Shown: piece after piece, positions 30,246 to 40,447 of the stretch
Layout: the number at the start of each line of letters is the position of its first letter
Position numbering within the stretch: the first letter of the stretch is position 1
NCBI GenBank assembly: GCA_947462335.1
Contig: OX381720.1
Coordinates: 63,509,946 to 63,573,945, forward strand
Direction of reading: 5' to 3'
Length of the DNA stretch: 64,000 nucleotides
Source: Harmothoe impar
Lineage: Eukaryota > Annelida > Polychaeta > Phyllodocida > Polynoidae
The notes under the pieces: model-generated
Databases searched by the model: none
What the model was told of the DNA's origin: nothing
Seen by the model: only the letters and a program-made list of their open reading frames with translations
Translations under genes and position numbers: made by a program

Positions 30246-30628
30246 CTAAACCTCTACTCCGTCCTGGATTTGGGACAAGGCGGCCCCGATGCTTTCATTG
30301 CTTGCATCAGTATCAAGGATGAAATGCCTATGTTCCGTTTGGTATCTCAACACAGGGGTGTCCCTAAACAGAGCTTTGATCTCTCCAAAAGTTTGCTCTT
30401 GTTCCACCTCCAAGGGAAAGGCTCTTTCTTCCTCCCCAGGGTCCAATGACTCAATCTCTGCAGTAGTTGAGACACTCTAGAGAGCCCGGGAAAGAAGTCC
30501 CTATAATAGGAATGGAACCCTAGGAAGGATTGTTTATCCTTAGGACCCTTTGAAACTTCCCAAGTATCCACCGTCTCCAATTTGTCTGGATCCGCCTCCA
30601 GTCCAGATGTAGAGATGATCCAGCCCAA
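30246..30628 (-). pseudogene. Gypsy RNase H remnant
   Basis: The frame includes HFILDTDASNESIGAALSQ, the first catalytic Asp strand of Ty3/gypsy RNase H, preceded by FLGFHSYYRDFFPG, the RT-RNase H connection. Shifts break it on both sides. Confidence 0.7.
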
Positions 30629-30639
30629 TTAGACCATAG

Positions 30640-31270
30640 ATTTCCTGAAAAGTTCACATTTCTTGGGCTTTAAAATAAACCCATTGGACTGAATTCATTC
30701 CAACACCTTCCCCAGGTTCAATGCATATTCTTCAAATGTCTTTCCGAAGACAATGACATCATCCTAATAGACCAGACAATTTCGCCATAACAGATCACTT
30801 AACAGGGTCACCATCATGTCCTTAAATGTAGCTGGCGCATTGCACAATCCGAAAGGCACCAGATCAAACTGATACAGTACGATGTGACTTGTAAAAGCTG
30901 TCTTCTCTTTATCCCCCTCCTTTATCCTGATTTGCCAATAGCCTGACTGCAAATTTAGGGTGCAGAACCATTGGTTCCCACCCAAGAAGTCAAGCGTCTC
31001 ATCAATTCGGGGGAGTGGATATACATTCTTCTTAGTCACCCCATTCAGACGTTTATAGTTGATACAGAATCATATAGACCCGTCCTATTAAGGGACCATC
31101 TGGACTGGACTGGACCAAGGACTAGTGCTAGGCACTATCACTTTCTGTTCTAGCATGGTCTTCACCTGCTCTTCCACCACTCGTTTCTTACTCAATGGCA
31201 AACGTCAGTAAGGCATTTTGAACGGCTGTGCGTCCCCAGTATAAATAGAATGCAAGATCTTATCAATTCG
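30640..31270 (-). pseudogene. Gypsy reverse transcriptase remnant
   Basis: The open part 31039-30764 carries YPLPRIDETLDFLGG, LNLQSGYWQI and PFGLCNAPATF. Upstream, VIVPSTSPWSSPVQMV is recognisable but interrupted by stops. Immediately after NCLVY an in-frame TAG replaces the residue before the two catalytic aspartates, so the Y-x-D-D box is broken. Confidence 0.7.
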
Positions 31271-31279
31271 GCCCAATGT

Positions 31280-32130
31280 GACTTGTAAAATCTGGTGACG
31301 TCATCATGGCGTCCTGACGCACTGAGTAGGGGAGACCTGGGCACGTTGAACCGCTTTGACACCTTTATTTTTTTCCTGACCTTGCTAAAGGGATCTGAAC
31401 TTTGATTTTGTATCAAGCAGTTACCTTATATCATTGAGTTATAAGAGAACCTATTACAAGGCAAATGTGGTCTCTTCTTGTATTTTTCCTTAATTAAAAA
31501 AACAAAATCTTAGGGTGGTTCAATGTCCGGGGCAGGTTGATCCACCCACTGGGGCACCTTGAACCACATGGGTTGAACGATCCAAATAATCACCAATATA
31601 GATCAATATCTTTTGCATAGGATTGAATGTAAAAATAACATATTTAATGCACAAAAGTCACTCAATTATAGTTTCTATAGAAGTGACTGAGTTTGTACCT
31701 TACAGATTTTTCTCAAAGTCAAATTGAACCAGTTTAAGAGTATTCCTGTTATTTGTTAAGTCTAAATAAATCTTTGATTACATTCTTCTACAATGTAATG
31801 CACTGTTCTGCCTCTGAAAAGTGATAAATCTGGGAATAAAGACACTGTAAATATGTTACACAAGATTTTTTTTTCACAAACCGCAAACTATGTATTATAT
31901 AACCAAATTGTGTCGAATTTGTTTATGTCATTACCCATTTTATCTTCCCTTGATACACTTCTAACATTGCATCATTATTCAGTCATTTAATTGTCTTAAC
32001 ACCATTGCCAAATATCTCTGAAAATCGGGGCATCTTGAGCCGGGTCTAACAAAACACTTGTTCCCTAAATCCTGCTACCAACTGAGAGAACAACTCCTTG
32101 GAAAACAAGGTGTCATAAAACCCAGAGGTC
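31280..32130. other. AT-rich insert with recurrent TTGAACC strings
   Basis: This stretch separates the gag-region and RT fragments of the old gypsy and shows no homology to the younger element. It carries four related strings (GGGCACGTTGAACC near 31335, GGGGCAGGTTGATCC near 31527, GGGGCACCTTGAACC near 31550, GGGGCATCTTGAGCC near 32027). It probably replaced the protease region; origin unknown. Confidence 0.4.
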
Positions 32131-32183
32131 AGGTGCACCTTCTTCAGAAGCCTCATCAAAGCTAGACCAAACACTCTTGGAGC

Positions 32184-33180
32184 TCAGTTCTTGCCCTGTA
32201 CCTTTTTCTTAAAGGGTCTGGGCGGAACCTCCAAACAACACAGTGCATGTCTCCACCAGTTCCTTAAAAGTCCCCCTGGGACGACAATCCTCCTTCCATT
32301 GCTCGTAGCAATCAGACCATCTCCCAACCGCAATCCTTTGCATACATAAGGAATTGATTCTTCAAAATCCCAACCACTTAGGTTGATGTCCTCATCAGTG
32401 GCACTCCTCCCACGAATTCCTCTGCCAATGCGGACTGGGTCCGCTTGCAATACGCCTGGCCACATTGCTGGAACCTCTATCTTGGCAGCAATTGTCAGAA
32501 ACTTGGATATAGCGTCTGATGCATCAGGTTCTATCCCCACGCTGTGCTACCCTATCCCTGCTATAGCCGGATTGGTGTTGCACAACTCCTGCATGGCCTC
32601 ACTCAGAATTGACCGTCTCAGAGTCTTCTTTGAAGGTTTTTCCGTAGTCGGATCAGGAGCGGGCGCTGGATGGCCCTTGATACGGTTCAGGTACTGCTGG
32701 TGCCTGCTATATTCCACTAATTCCTTCGTAGGGTCAATCCCTTGATTGAACCAGCAATTCTTTTCTTCATCAGACATGAATTGGGCCTAATGTAACAATG
32801 CCATCAATAACTGATGCTCCGCCTTCTCCTTTTCTAGCAGTTTGGCCTGTTCAGCCGCCTCCAGCTCCTTCATAGCTTCCTCCATCTTGGCTCGAGCCAC
32901 CTCCCTGGCGGCCTTCAATCCAGCAGACCTGGCCATCAGAACTGCTTGGCCAATCTTCCTGCCAAGGCATTGTTCTTAGCTAGACGCTTTCGTTGCACCT
33001 CTAGTGCTTCCTCTTGCACCCTCCAGATCTGTTTCTGCTGATCCTCCAGAGCACCCTGCTCCTGGAAAACCTTCTGATGCTGATCAGCTTGTATTTGTAC
33101 CAGCGGCTTCTGAGTATGCGGAGCCCCTTACATCAACTGGCGGGACTCAGTACTAGCTCCGGTAGGACATCCCTACTCTA
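32184..33180 (-). pseudogene. Old gypsy gag-region fragments
   Basis: Frames 32777-32547 and 32540-32184 join across a stop and hold DPTKELVEYSRHQQYLNRI and DINLSGWDFEESIPYVCKG; further 5' (33130-32800) a Gln/Leu/Lys-rich coiled coil is readable between stops. I could not align these to the younger gag with certainty; position supports gag. Confidence 0.4.
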
Positions 33181-33665
33181 GGCATATTCTGAGTAACCAT
33201 TTGCTTGAGGACGGATGCCATTTTGAGTCTGACGCACTAATAAACGTTGCATATGAGATGAACTCAGCAGTTGTCAAACTTCATAGGACAGTCTGTGCCC
33301 ACAGATTGGCCTATGGTTACCACCACTATTGAACAATGCCGACATATAGGTTAAGTTGATGTATTGATTAAGCCAGGTTAATGTGAAAAACATGATAATA
33401 TGTACCGGTGAATACCACTGTAATTAAATTAAATGTCATATACAGCCTGTATGTTTCTATTAATGATTGTATTTTCATGTATTAGGTGTCCACAGCTAAA
33501 ATTAATTTGGTGAAGGATCACCCCCCCTCTTACAGTCATGCATAACAAGACAAATTGGAAGCTACCCCCCCCCCCCCTACTTGTTATCACTCATTATATC
33601 AATCATCGAAACCATCGACAACTGCAATAATGTTAATAGGCTGAGGTCTTTTGCATCTCTAACAA

Positions 33666-34500
33666 ATGAGTAGTTGCTTTGAACCAGCTGACTTTGACAA
33701 CCATAAAGGTCTTGTAGTCAGGGGGTGTATTATATGTAGCCTATATGGAAAAACTATAAGAATTTCTTACTTCCTGCCCTATGCTGACATTATGGGTGTT
33801 TGTGAAACATGCTTAGATAAGCACCACGATACCTCAATGGTATCCTACCCAGGCTATAATATTATTAGGTCAGACCGTGGACGACATGTTGATAAGGATT
33901 GTGGTGGCCTACTTTTCTATGTAAGAGAGGATATGGCTATAACTGTATGTGAAGAAGAAGCAACAATATGTCCCAACTATGAGATACTAACACTCATTTT
34001 TGAATTTCACACAATGCTTTATAAGGTCATACTGGTTTACAAGCCCCCAGAGGTTGGAAACCAACCCATTATTGATTATCTCAATAATATATTAGACAAT
34101 ACCCTACCTACGCGTAACCTGATCATTATGGGTGATTTTAATTTAGATATATTGACGCTTACTAGGGCAGACGTATAAATTCTCTTAAAGCCATAACGGC
34201 CTTAGTCGACTCATAACTGTTCCAACCAGAGTTGAGGATTGCACTAGAACCCTGATTGACCACATGTATACAAACTGTGTCAATGTGAAGCACCAAGGGG
34301 TGATCAATTCCTTAATAAGTGATCACATGCCTATCTTTATGATATTGAAGCATGAACGTGATTCTATTAAAAAAGAAAGGAAATTAATACGCGTTAATAA
34401 GAACTTTAATTTAGACATTTTTTCTGATGCCTTCAAAGCAGGGCCTTGGGTGAACTACAGCATCAATGCCCAATGCTCTATGCGATATATACTATGTTAA
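33666..34500 (+). pseudogene. LINE endonuclease domain remnant
   Basis: The frame 33666-34178 carries GVCETCLD (the catalytic Glu strand), GGLLFYVRED and IIMGDFNLDIL (Asp/Asn motif). After a stop and frameshift, 34264-34500 continues with LISDHMPIFM, the terminal Asp-His motif. The order is that of APE-type LINE endonucleases. Confidence 0.8.
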
Positions 34501-35570
34501 TCTCATACGCTTATTAACCCTCACTGCTCCACTGAAACATGCCTATGTGACAGTTGACAAACCTGAGTGGCTGACTGATCATATCCTTGGTCTTATGCAG
34601 GAAAGGGACAGGTTTTTCAGAAGGGCTAGGCAGTATATCAATCAAGAAGATTGGGATAATGCCAGTAGGTTACAAGCCCAAGTTGATACTGAAAGTTACA
34701 ACAATAAAAGAAATAAGGTAGCTTTTATCCTTGATAAATACAAGCATGACCCAGAAAGCTTTTGGAGGTGGGTACGCTAACTACTCCCCAAATATAAAGG
34801 GGACAAGATTAATATACTGATAGACGATGCTACACATCAAGACATTACTGGTAGTAATATCCCTGATTACATTAATAGCTTCATTACATCAATAGGTGCA
34901 AAGCTTGCTGACCAGCTACCTAAACTTAACTTTATTGGTTATATAGGTCCACATGCATTCAACAATAAAGACATTCTTTACCACCTCTTTGACAAAGAAC
35001 ATATCCACAAGGCTATAAGAGGTATATATGTCATCTGCTATTCCTAGTGTTAAAGTTCTGAAGCAGCTATTATCAGCTGACTCATCAAGGCTTAAAATTA
35101 TATATAATGCCTCTCTCTTAACAGCCACATGGAAACAACAAATGGAAACATGCTATAGTATCACCCATTCCTGAGAAGCCTAACAGTAAATCGGTCAATG
35201 ACCTTAGACCTATTAGCCAACTTCCACTCCCTAGTAAATTATTAGAAAAGCTTGTCATTAATAGACTTAAGGACTATATTGAAAGTAATAATATTATTGA
35301 TAAAGCACAGCATGGATTTAGGAAACAAAGTATTCTTGTAAACAATGAGCTCTCCAAGTCACTCCCCATCACTTTTGGGGTACCACAGGGATCCACAGCT
35401 GGCCCTATTGTCTTCATTATTTACATTAATGTCATAGTACATCATGTTGGAGACTGTCATATAACACTGTATGCTGATGACGCAGTGATTTCATCAATAT
35501 ATCCAGCACACTTCAGCATGCAATCAATAGTCTTTCTGAATGGTGTATAAGGAACTCTCTGACAATTAAT
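34466..35570 (+). pseudogene. LINE reverse transcriptase remnant
   Basis: Frame 34466-34780 is the linker region (PEWLTDHILGLMQERDRF, KHDPESFWRW). Downstream, interrupted frames read SPIPEKPNSKSVNDLRPIS, then HGFRKQ, then GVPQGSTAGP and YADDAV, the RT active-site box. The distance between HGFRKQ and GVPQGS is too short, indicating an internal deletion. Confidence 0.75.
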
Positions 35571-35959
35571 GAATCGAAAACAAAATGGATGTATTTAGGC
35601 CCTAAACCTCATCAATATAGATTCACTACAAATGGCAGAGAACTTGATGAAGTAAATATCTCTAACTACTTGGGTATAATGTTAGACAATAACCTAGACT
35701 TTGTAAAACATATTACATCCCTAATTAAAAACCTCCTCAAAAGTTATTCAGTTAGCAAGAATTAAGAAATTTACGGACACAGCCACATCAGTCATTATTT
35801 ATAAGAGCACCATCCTACCCCATCTGGACTATGGTGATGTAGTTTATGACAATAATTCAAGTGAGCAGCTAGTACAGAATAAGGCCCTCAAAATTTCTCA
35901 CAATATAAGATTAGGTCCCAACCCAAGACTAAATACAGCCCAGTTGCATCATAATGCTA

Positions 35960-36368
35960 ATCTAGACCCCTCAAGGAAAGGAGATTAATACACCTTTTAT
36001 ATTATGCTTTTTATTTGAAGAATACAGGTTTACATACTGGCAATAAGAGGCTACAAACAAGACATTTCGACGGAGCAATCTGTCAAGTTAGAGTCAGGCA
36101 CCCTGTATATGGGAGATCGCTCCCTTATAGAGCAGTAGGCATCTGGAATAACTTAAAAACAAAATATACTCTCATTCAGGAGAAGCATATTTTTAAGGAA
36201 AGCATTGGGAAGGACTTTCCCAACTGCTTTATCATCCTGATATTCAGTATATCTGTTGCTGCCACACTCACATTCATACACCGGACATTTCCATATGGGC
36301 CCAGGTGGCAGAACGGCCAGCCGAACCTGGTTAAAAACATGTATTATAAATCATATTTGCCCAAATAA
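35960..36368 (+). pseudogene. LINE ORF2 C-terminal remnant
   Basis: Frame 36015-36368 includes TRHFDGAICQVRVRHPVYGR, SLPYRAVGIWNNL and a final FK.. segment, matching the usual C-terminus after the RT (pattern S..YR...WN.L). Confidence 0.6.
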
Positions 36369-36405
36369 AACCTTGTCAAAAAAAAACCATTCCCTGTCCT
36401 CTCGC

Positions 36406-37113
36406 CTACCAAGGTCTCCCTGAAGTTGAAGCCGAAATGGAGCTCTCAATGGTCATGCCACATCCCGCAAGGTTCGGTGTGTCCGAAAAACTCATACGAG
36501 TAAGGGGGGATTGTTCACCCTCCTCCGATGAACTATCGTCTTTCCCTAGCTCCTCATATAAGTGATCCTCCAATAAGTACTGTTGTAATGCAGCCTTTTT
36601 CGTTCTTAGAAGCCCCACTTCAGTGTTCACACTTCAGAGCATTCTCCTGTAAGATCAAGGCCCTAGTGAACTCATTCTCTTCCATTTGCTGGTCCCTTGC
36701 TTGACACAGCAGGTTGAGATCTGTATTTGTTACGTCAAATTCAGATCGTACCCCAGATAATGACTGTGTCAGCTTATCATTCTCAGAAACTAGAACCGAC
36801 AAGCGCACATCCTTCTCCTTCAGTGTGGATTTCTGATAGCAAATCTCACTGTCTGGTCACCCCATTCGAAGGACCGTTTCTGCAGGGCAATCAGCTCCCT
36901 TTGAGTTTGATTGAGTCTCCCCTCGACTCTCACTTCCCAAGCATTCTCATAGTGGCTGGTCATCCGAGGCATCGGTGCAATCCATCCTGATCCCCCAATG
37001 TTAAATGTTGAGAGATTCAGGTCGTCTACAGATCGGTTCCCTCGACCTCTCGCCCGACCCATTCGAGAAATACCTCTTCTCATAGGTGACCATGCCCTAG
37101 CATGTCCGGCCAC
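36406..37113 (-). pseudogene. Old gypsy gag, N-terminal coiled-coil part
   Basis: Three overlapping minus-strand frames (37113-36820, 36808-36620, 36630-36406) contain heptad-like segments (VEGRLNQTQRELIALQKRS; ENDKLTQSLSGVRSEFD) and an acidic end (KDDSSSEEGEQS). The layout resembles the coiled-coil gag of the younger element. The right end is about 110 bp inside the LTR edge; the left end is cut by the LINE. Confidence 0.5.
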
Positions 37114-37225
37114 TCATAGTATGAGGGCGCATCCTCATCAGACCTGGGTACTCCTTCCAGAGTATGTGGTCTCCTCATTTGCACAGGCTTACCTGTGTAT
37201 AACTTTGAACTTGTCAAGGCACCGG

Positions 37226-38054
37226 TGTGACAGACGTGACTTCGTTCTCTTAATATTGGTTATAAGTTACTAAGGAAAGAACAAGGTGGATACAGTTTGA
37301 GTAAAATGCACAGGTTTATTGGACAGAACCTCAACAGGCAAAAGCTAAACGGACAAACTCCTTGTATAGTTCTGAGTGGGTCAATAGGCCTTAAAGCAGA
37401 TAATAAATAGAGCCAGTAGGATTGAAGTATCCATACTAATGGACGAGTTCCATCGGACACTGGCTTTATACAGGCGACCAGCCTGCGTGTGCACACCCAG
37501 ACTGGAAGCCTATAGCAATCAACAGAACCTGTCACGATGTTTATAACTACTCCCAGCCCCTACATTATATTAGTCAAGCACCTCACATGATATGTGAGTA
37601 GTTGACCCAAGAGAAAAGATTTTAGCCAATGAAATGCAAGATACAGAATGATGATATCTTTAAAAGTTAATGCTAGACAACCCTCAAAGTTGGGAGAGTT
37701 CTGGCAGTCCCTTGAGTATCTAGCCAAGGAAGAGCCTGGAACCAAGGAGTAACACAGTGGCATGTTGCCAACTTTTCTTTTTCAGAAAACCATAGAAAAT
37801 AATGTATCAACAGTAGACCAATAATGGTTACATCCAGGGTTACAACGTATAACTTATACATCTGGATCCTCCCGTCATTTTGAGATATCATATTATGAAT
37901 TCCGACAAATTCCGAAAGGTCCCGGAGGGGCTCTGGTGGTGAGCCTGTGAACTACCAGGTTGAGGCATTATAGTGTTTTCATTTGACAGGAGGTCAGTAT
38001 GGGTGCCGCCAGTTTGTTTCAAGGGGTGCCGCCATTTTGTTTTAAGGTGTCACA
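37226..38054 (-). repeat. 5' LTR of the old gypsy element
   Basis: On the minus strand this runs from TGTGACACC at 38054 to GTCTGTCACA at 37226 (829 bp), with TGTGACA/TGTCACA inverted ends. It is followed by GGTGCCTTGACAAG, a degenerate relative of the tRNA-His primer site. A minus-strand AATAAA lies near 37318. Confidence 0.6.
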
Positions 38055-38095
38055 ACACAAAGTTATGCATATAATGATAACATCAATATTAATAG

Positions 38096-38446
38096 GTCCT
38101 GAGGTTGATTATAATCACATCTATCCCCCCTAACATGGACCCAAGGAATTCAATGGTTCTATTGGTTTGTTGCTAAGACAGCTGATTGCCTAGCAACAGC
38201 TATTCTTATTGTTTATGTGCCTAGCAACACACATTTCCATGCTCCTGAGGTTGATTATAATCCTACCTACCCCCCCCTTACATGGACCCAAGGCATTCAA
38301 TGGTTCCATCAGTTTGTTGCTAAGACAGCTGGTTGCCTAGCAACAGCTATTCTAATTGTTTATCTGCCTAGCAACACACGTTGCCATGGTCCTGAGGTTG
38401 TTTATAATCATATCTACCCCCCTAACATAGACCCAAGGAATTCATA
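38096..38446 (+). repeat. 147-bp tandem repeat, 2.4 copies, with RFX-like X-box
   Basis: Units start TCCTGAGGTTGATTATAATC at 38097, 38244 and (partial) 38391. Each full unit contains TTGCCTAGCAAC (38186-38197 and 38333-38344), a good match to the RFX X-box palindrome, plus TGCCTAGCAACACAC. Confidence 0.75.
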
Positions 38447-38547
38447 GTAACTACCATATTTGAAGTTATAATATCCTCCCGCCCTGTTTATTTGGATGGG
38501 TCACCTTCAAATATTCCAACCATGTAGACATTATGTTCCTTCCAATG

Positions 38548-38601
38548 CAAGAATTGCAGTTGTTGCCACATTTTTTCACGCAGCAACAACCGCAATTCTT
38601 G
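38548..38601 (-). other. Short hairpin, 19-bp stem
   Basis: CAAGAATTGCAGTTGTTGC (38548-38566) and GCAACAACCGCAATTCTTG (38583-38601) are inverse apart from one position, with a 16-nt loop. A minus-strand transcript would pair fully with one G-U wobble. It lies in the large intron of the minus-strand GTPase gene, so it would be transcribed in that sense. Confidence 0.45.
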
Positions 38602-38864
38602 TTTAGCTTTGTCATACCTTTACTACTTAGAGCACGGAAAGGACAAATCACCATGCGGTTGGGGACATACGGGCAGACAGAAATGCTAAACTAATTTGTA
38701 ACAATAACTTCTTTTTGATTCATTCTTGATAGTTGTATCTAATTATTCATATGATGATGGTGTTGTTCTTTTTTAGTCCCAAGAGTTGGGTCCTAGGGAA
38801 AAAATAGTAGGCCTATTGCCATTGTTTTTTATGTATACAACGTTTGATTAGTGACCGCACTTAC

Positions 38865-38972
38865 CTTTTCTATGTCTTTGAAAGCTGCCCGTTGTATATT
38901 TGTGTAACGTGGGTTAGCGATGTTGAACACGTATAGAAGCCCATCGATCCCATCACTGAATTCTTCCACTAC
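38865..38972 (-). CDS. AIG1/GIMAP-like GTPase gene, exon before the large intron
   Basis: A 108-bp phase-0 exon with acceptor TTGCCTATGGCAG and a consensus donor GTAAGT. It encodes VVEEFSDGIDGLLYVFN and PRYTNIQRAAFKDIEK, matching the AIG1 pattern in which a Gly-x-(D/H)-(A/G)-LL-x-V strand is followed by R(F/Y)T and a helix. Joined in phase to 25475-25744, the motif order is continuous. Upstream exons, including the P-loop, were not identified. Confidence 0.6.
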
Positions 38973-40141
38973 CTGCCATAGGCAAAATATATTATACCTT
39001 CATGTGCGATCCCATAGATTTGTGTGATGGTTTGATAATTCCTTCTTTGTTATGGTTTAACTTATTTGACAGTCTTCTCTTAAGAGGCAAGAAGAGGGCA
39101 TCATTATAACGAGCCCTTGTAAGTATGTATCAGAAATGACATATGATTAGTTGTTACAAGAGGGCATCTTATATTTTTAAATGGAAAAACAACTGAACAA
39201 TGGGACATTTTCCAGATAGCCTGACAGTTGTGTATAGCCTATGGCAATGGCAGTACCCGGTATAGAAAGTACCCGGTATAGAATAGGGGCGGATCCAGGA
39301 GGCGTAGGGGGCGTGTATGCTCTCCCCCCCCCCTAATTTCTGTACATTTTGATGTTAAGTCAAGTTAAAGATTGTTCATCAGAAATACACATGATCGACC
39401 TTTGGCAACCCGGGTTATGGTCAGCACCTGTACAATTTTTCCTTGTGAGTGTATGAGAACAAGTGTTGTATGGCATGTCAGTTACCATAGATTTATACAT
39501 CTAGGCTTGAGAGACCTTTAGTCTAAGTTGTATGAATTAGCAATCAGTCAGATGTTAAGACTTACATGCGTCCGTCAAGACAGATACTGCTTTTGCAGCT
39601 TCCATATATCAACTTCATTACAAGAACGCAGGTATTTCCTGGTTCAATTTCTAGTGTGGAATACTGTGTCCTGACAGAGGCCCTAAGAAATGATAGCATA
39701 TGAGAGTTAATCTAACTCAACAGAATGATGCATATTTGTTGTATAGTCACCAAATACCGGTAAGTACAAACTGAGCCTTATTACAATACAAGACATCAAT
39801 AGCCAACATGGCAATGATAAACAAAGTAGAGTTACCCTTAGCGCACAGGTAGGTCCAGTAGGTCTAAACTAATTAACGATTCTCATGTGTGTCCAAGATT
39901 TCTCCTCACCTATCAGTGGGACAGATAGGGACTATTGTCTTGACGAATGCCACCACCCTAGTCTGATACTAAACTATCTGTTTTTACATTCCAGCACGAC
40001 AGTGATAGGCATGGGGAGAACCTTACAATGGGGCCAACAATGGTCCATGAGCTCAAGAGATGTACATGGTTCAACACCCCAAATGCTGTAGGCTTTACAC
40101 CCCCCCTTTCCCAAATTCGTGAATCAGCCCCTGGGCATATA

Positions 40142-40190
<49 letters not shown>

Positions 40191-40241
40191 GACGAGTAGA
40201 CCTATAGTTCAATGCTTATCAAAGACTAAATAAGGTGATTG
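38973..40241. other. No supported gene
   Basis: Non-coding; a (TA)n tract lies at about 40142-40187. A splice-flanked open segment at 39566-39682 was considered and rejected (see rejected list). Confidence 0.4.
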
Positions 40242-40447
40242 TGTTACAGGCTACTGGCCCATATTGATAATAACCATAAGGGGGCTCCTATAGATGGTAG
40301 ATGTAAGGAAGGAGGCAGGAACAGGTGTGTAGGGTTAGGTGTTTATTCCCCAACTGACTGGGTATACTCAGTGGCCACAGCCCTCCAGGCTGCGCACCAC
40401 CCATGCATGACAATAGGTGTGACTAACCATCCCACCTATATATAACA
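40242..40447 (+). repeat. 206-bp dispersed repeat, copy 1
   Basis: Begins TGTTACAGGCTACTGG and ends ATATATAACA. It differs from 57446-57651 at about two positions by eye. The 5-bp inverted ends (TGTTA/TAACA) would suit a solo LTR or small MITE, but no target duplication is visible. Confidence 0.8.

Larger units (their letters stand above)
33600..36390 (+). mobile_element. Degraded LINE (non-LTR retrotransposon)
   Basis: Plus-strand remnant with an APE-type endonuclease, RT and C-terminal part in order, ending in an AATAAA and an A-run (36378-36386) that marks the 3' end. It lies inside the gag region of the minus-strand gypsy, so it inserted later. The clade looks CR1/L2/Jockey-like from motif order; an assignment would need phylogeny. 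Confidence 0.75.
29133..38054 (-). mobile_element. Old degraded Ty3/gypsy element, minus strand, with nested LINE
   Basis: From its 5' LTR (37226-38054) leftward come a degenerate primer site, gag coiled-coil fragments (37113-36406), a plus-strand LINE (about 33.6-36.39 kb), further gag-region fragments (33.1-32.2 kb), RT, RNase H and integrase. RT and integrase are clearly related to the gypsy at 43169-55810 (shared YPLPRIDET, GLCNAPATF, CKTRTNPYRPQSDG). All frames carry stops and shifts. No 3' LTR was found left of 29133, so the element is truncated. Confidence 0.75.
25745..38864 (-). other. 13.1-kb intron filled with nested repeats
   Basis: The interval between the two GTPase exons holds a minisatellite (25.94-26.07 kb), non-coding sequence with repeated AAGGTCAAGG strings (26.2-27.0 kb), an uncharacterised repeat ORF (28 kb), an old gypsy element (29.1-38.05 kb) with a LINE inside it, and an RFX-site tandem repeat (38.1-38.45 kb). 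Both flanking exons are phase 0, so splicing across would keep frame. Confidence 0.5.

Noticed and set aside
39566..39682. Open segment on the minus strand flanked by an acceptor-like and a GTAAGT donor-like signal, possibly another GTPase exon
   Set aside because: The only open frame ends in the wrong phase and would create a stop when joined to the exon at 38865-38972; it also does not match the AIG1 fold.
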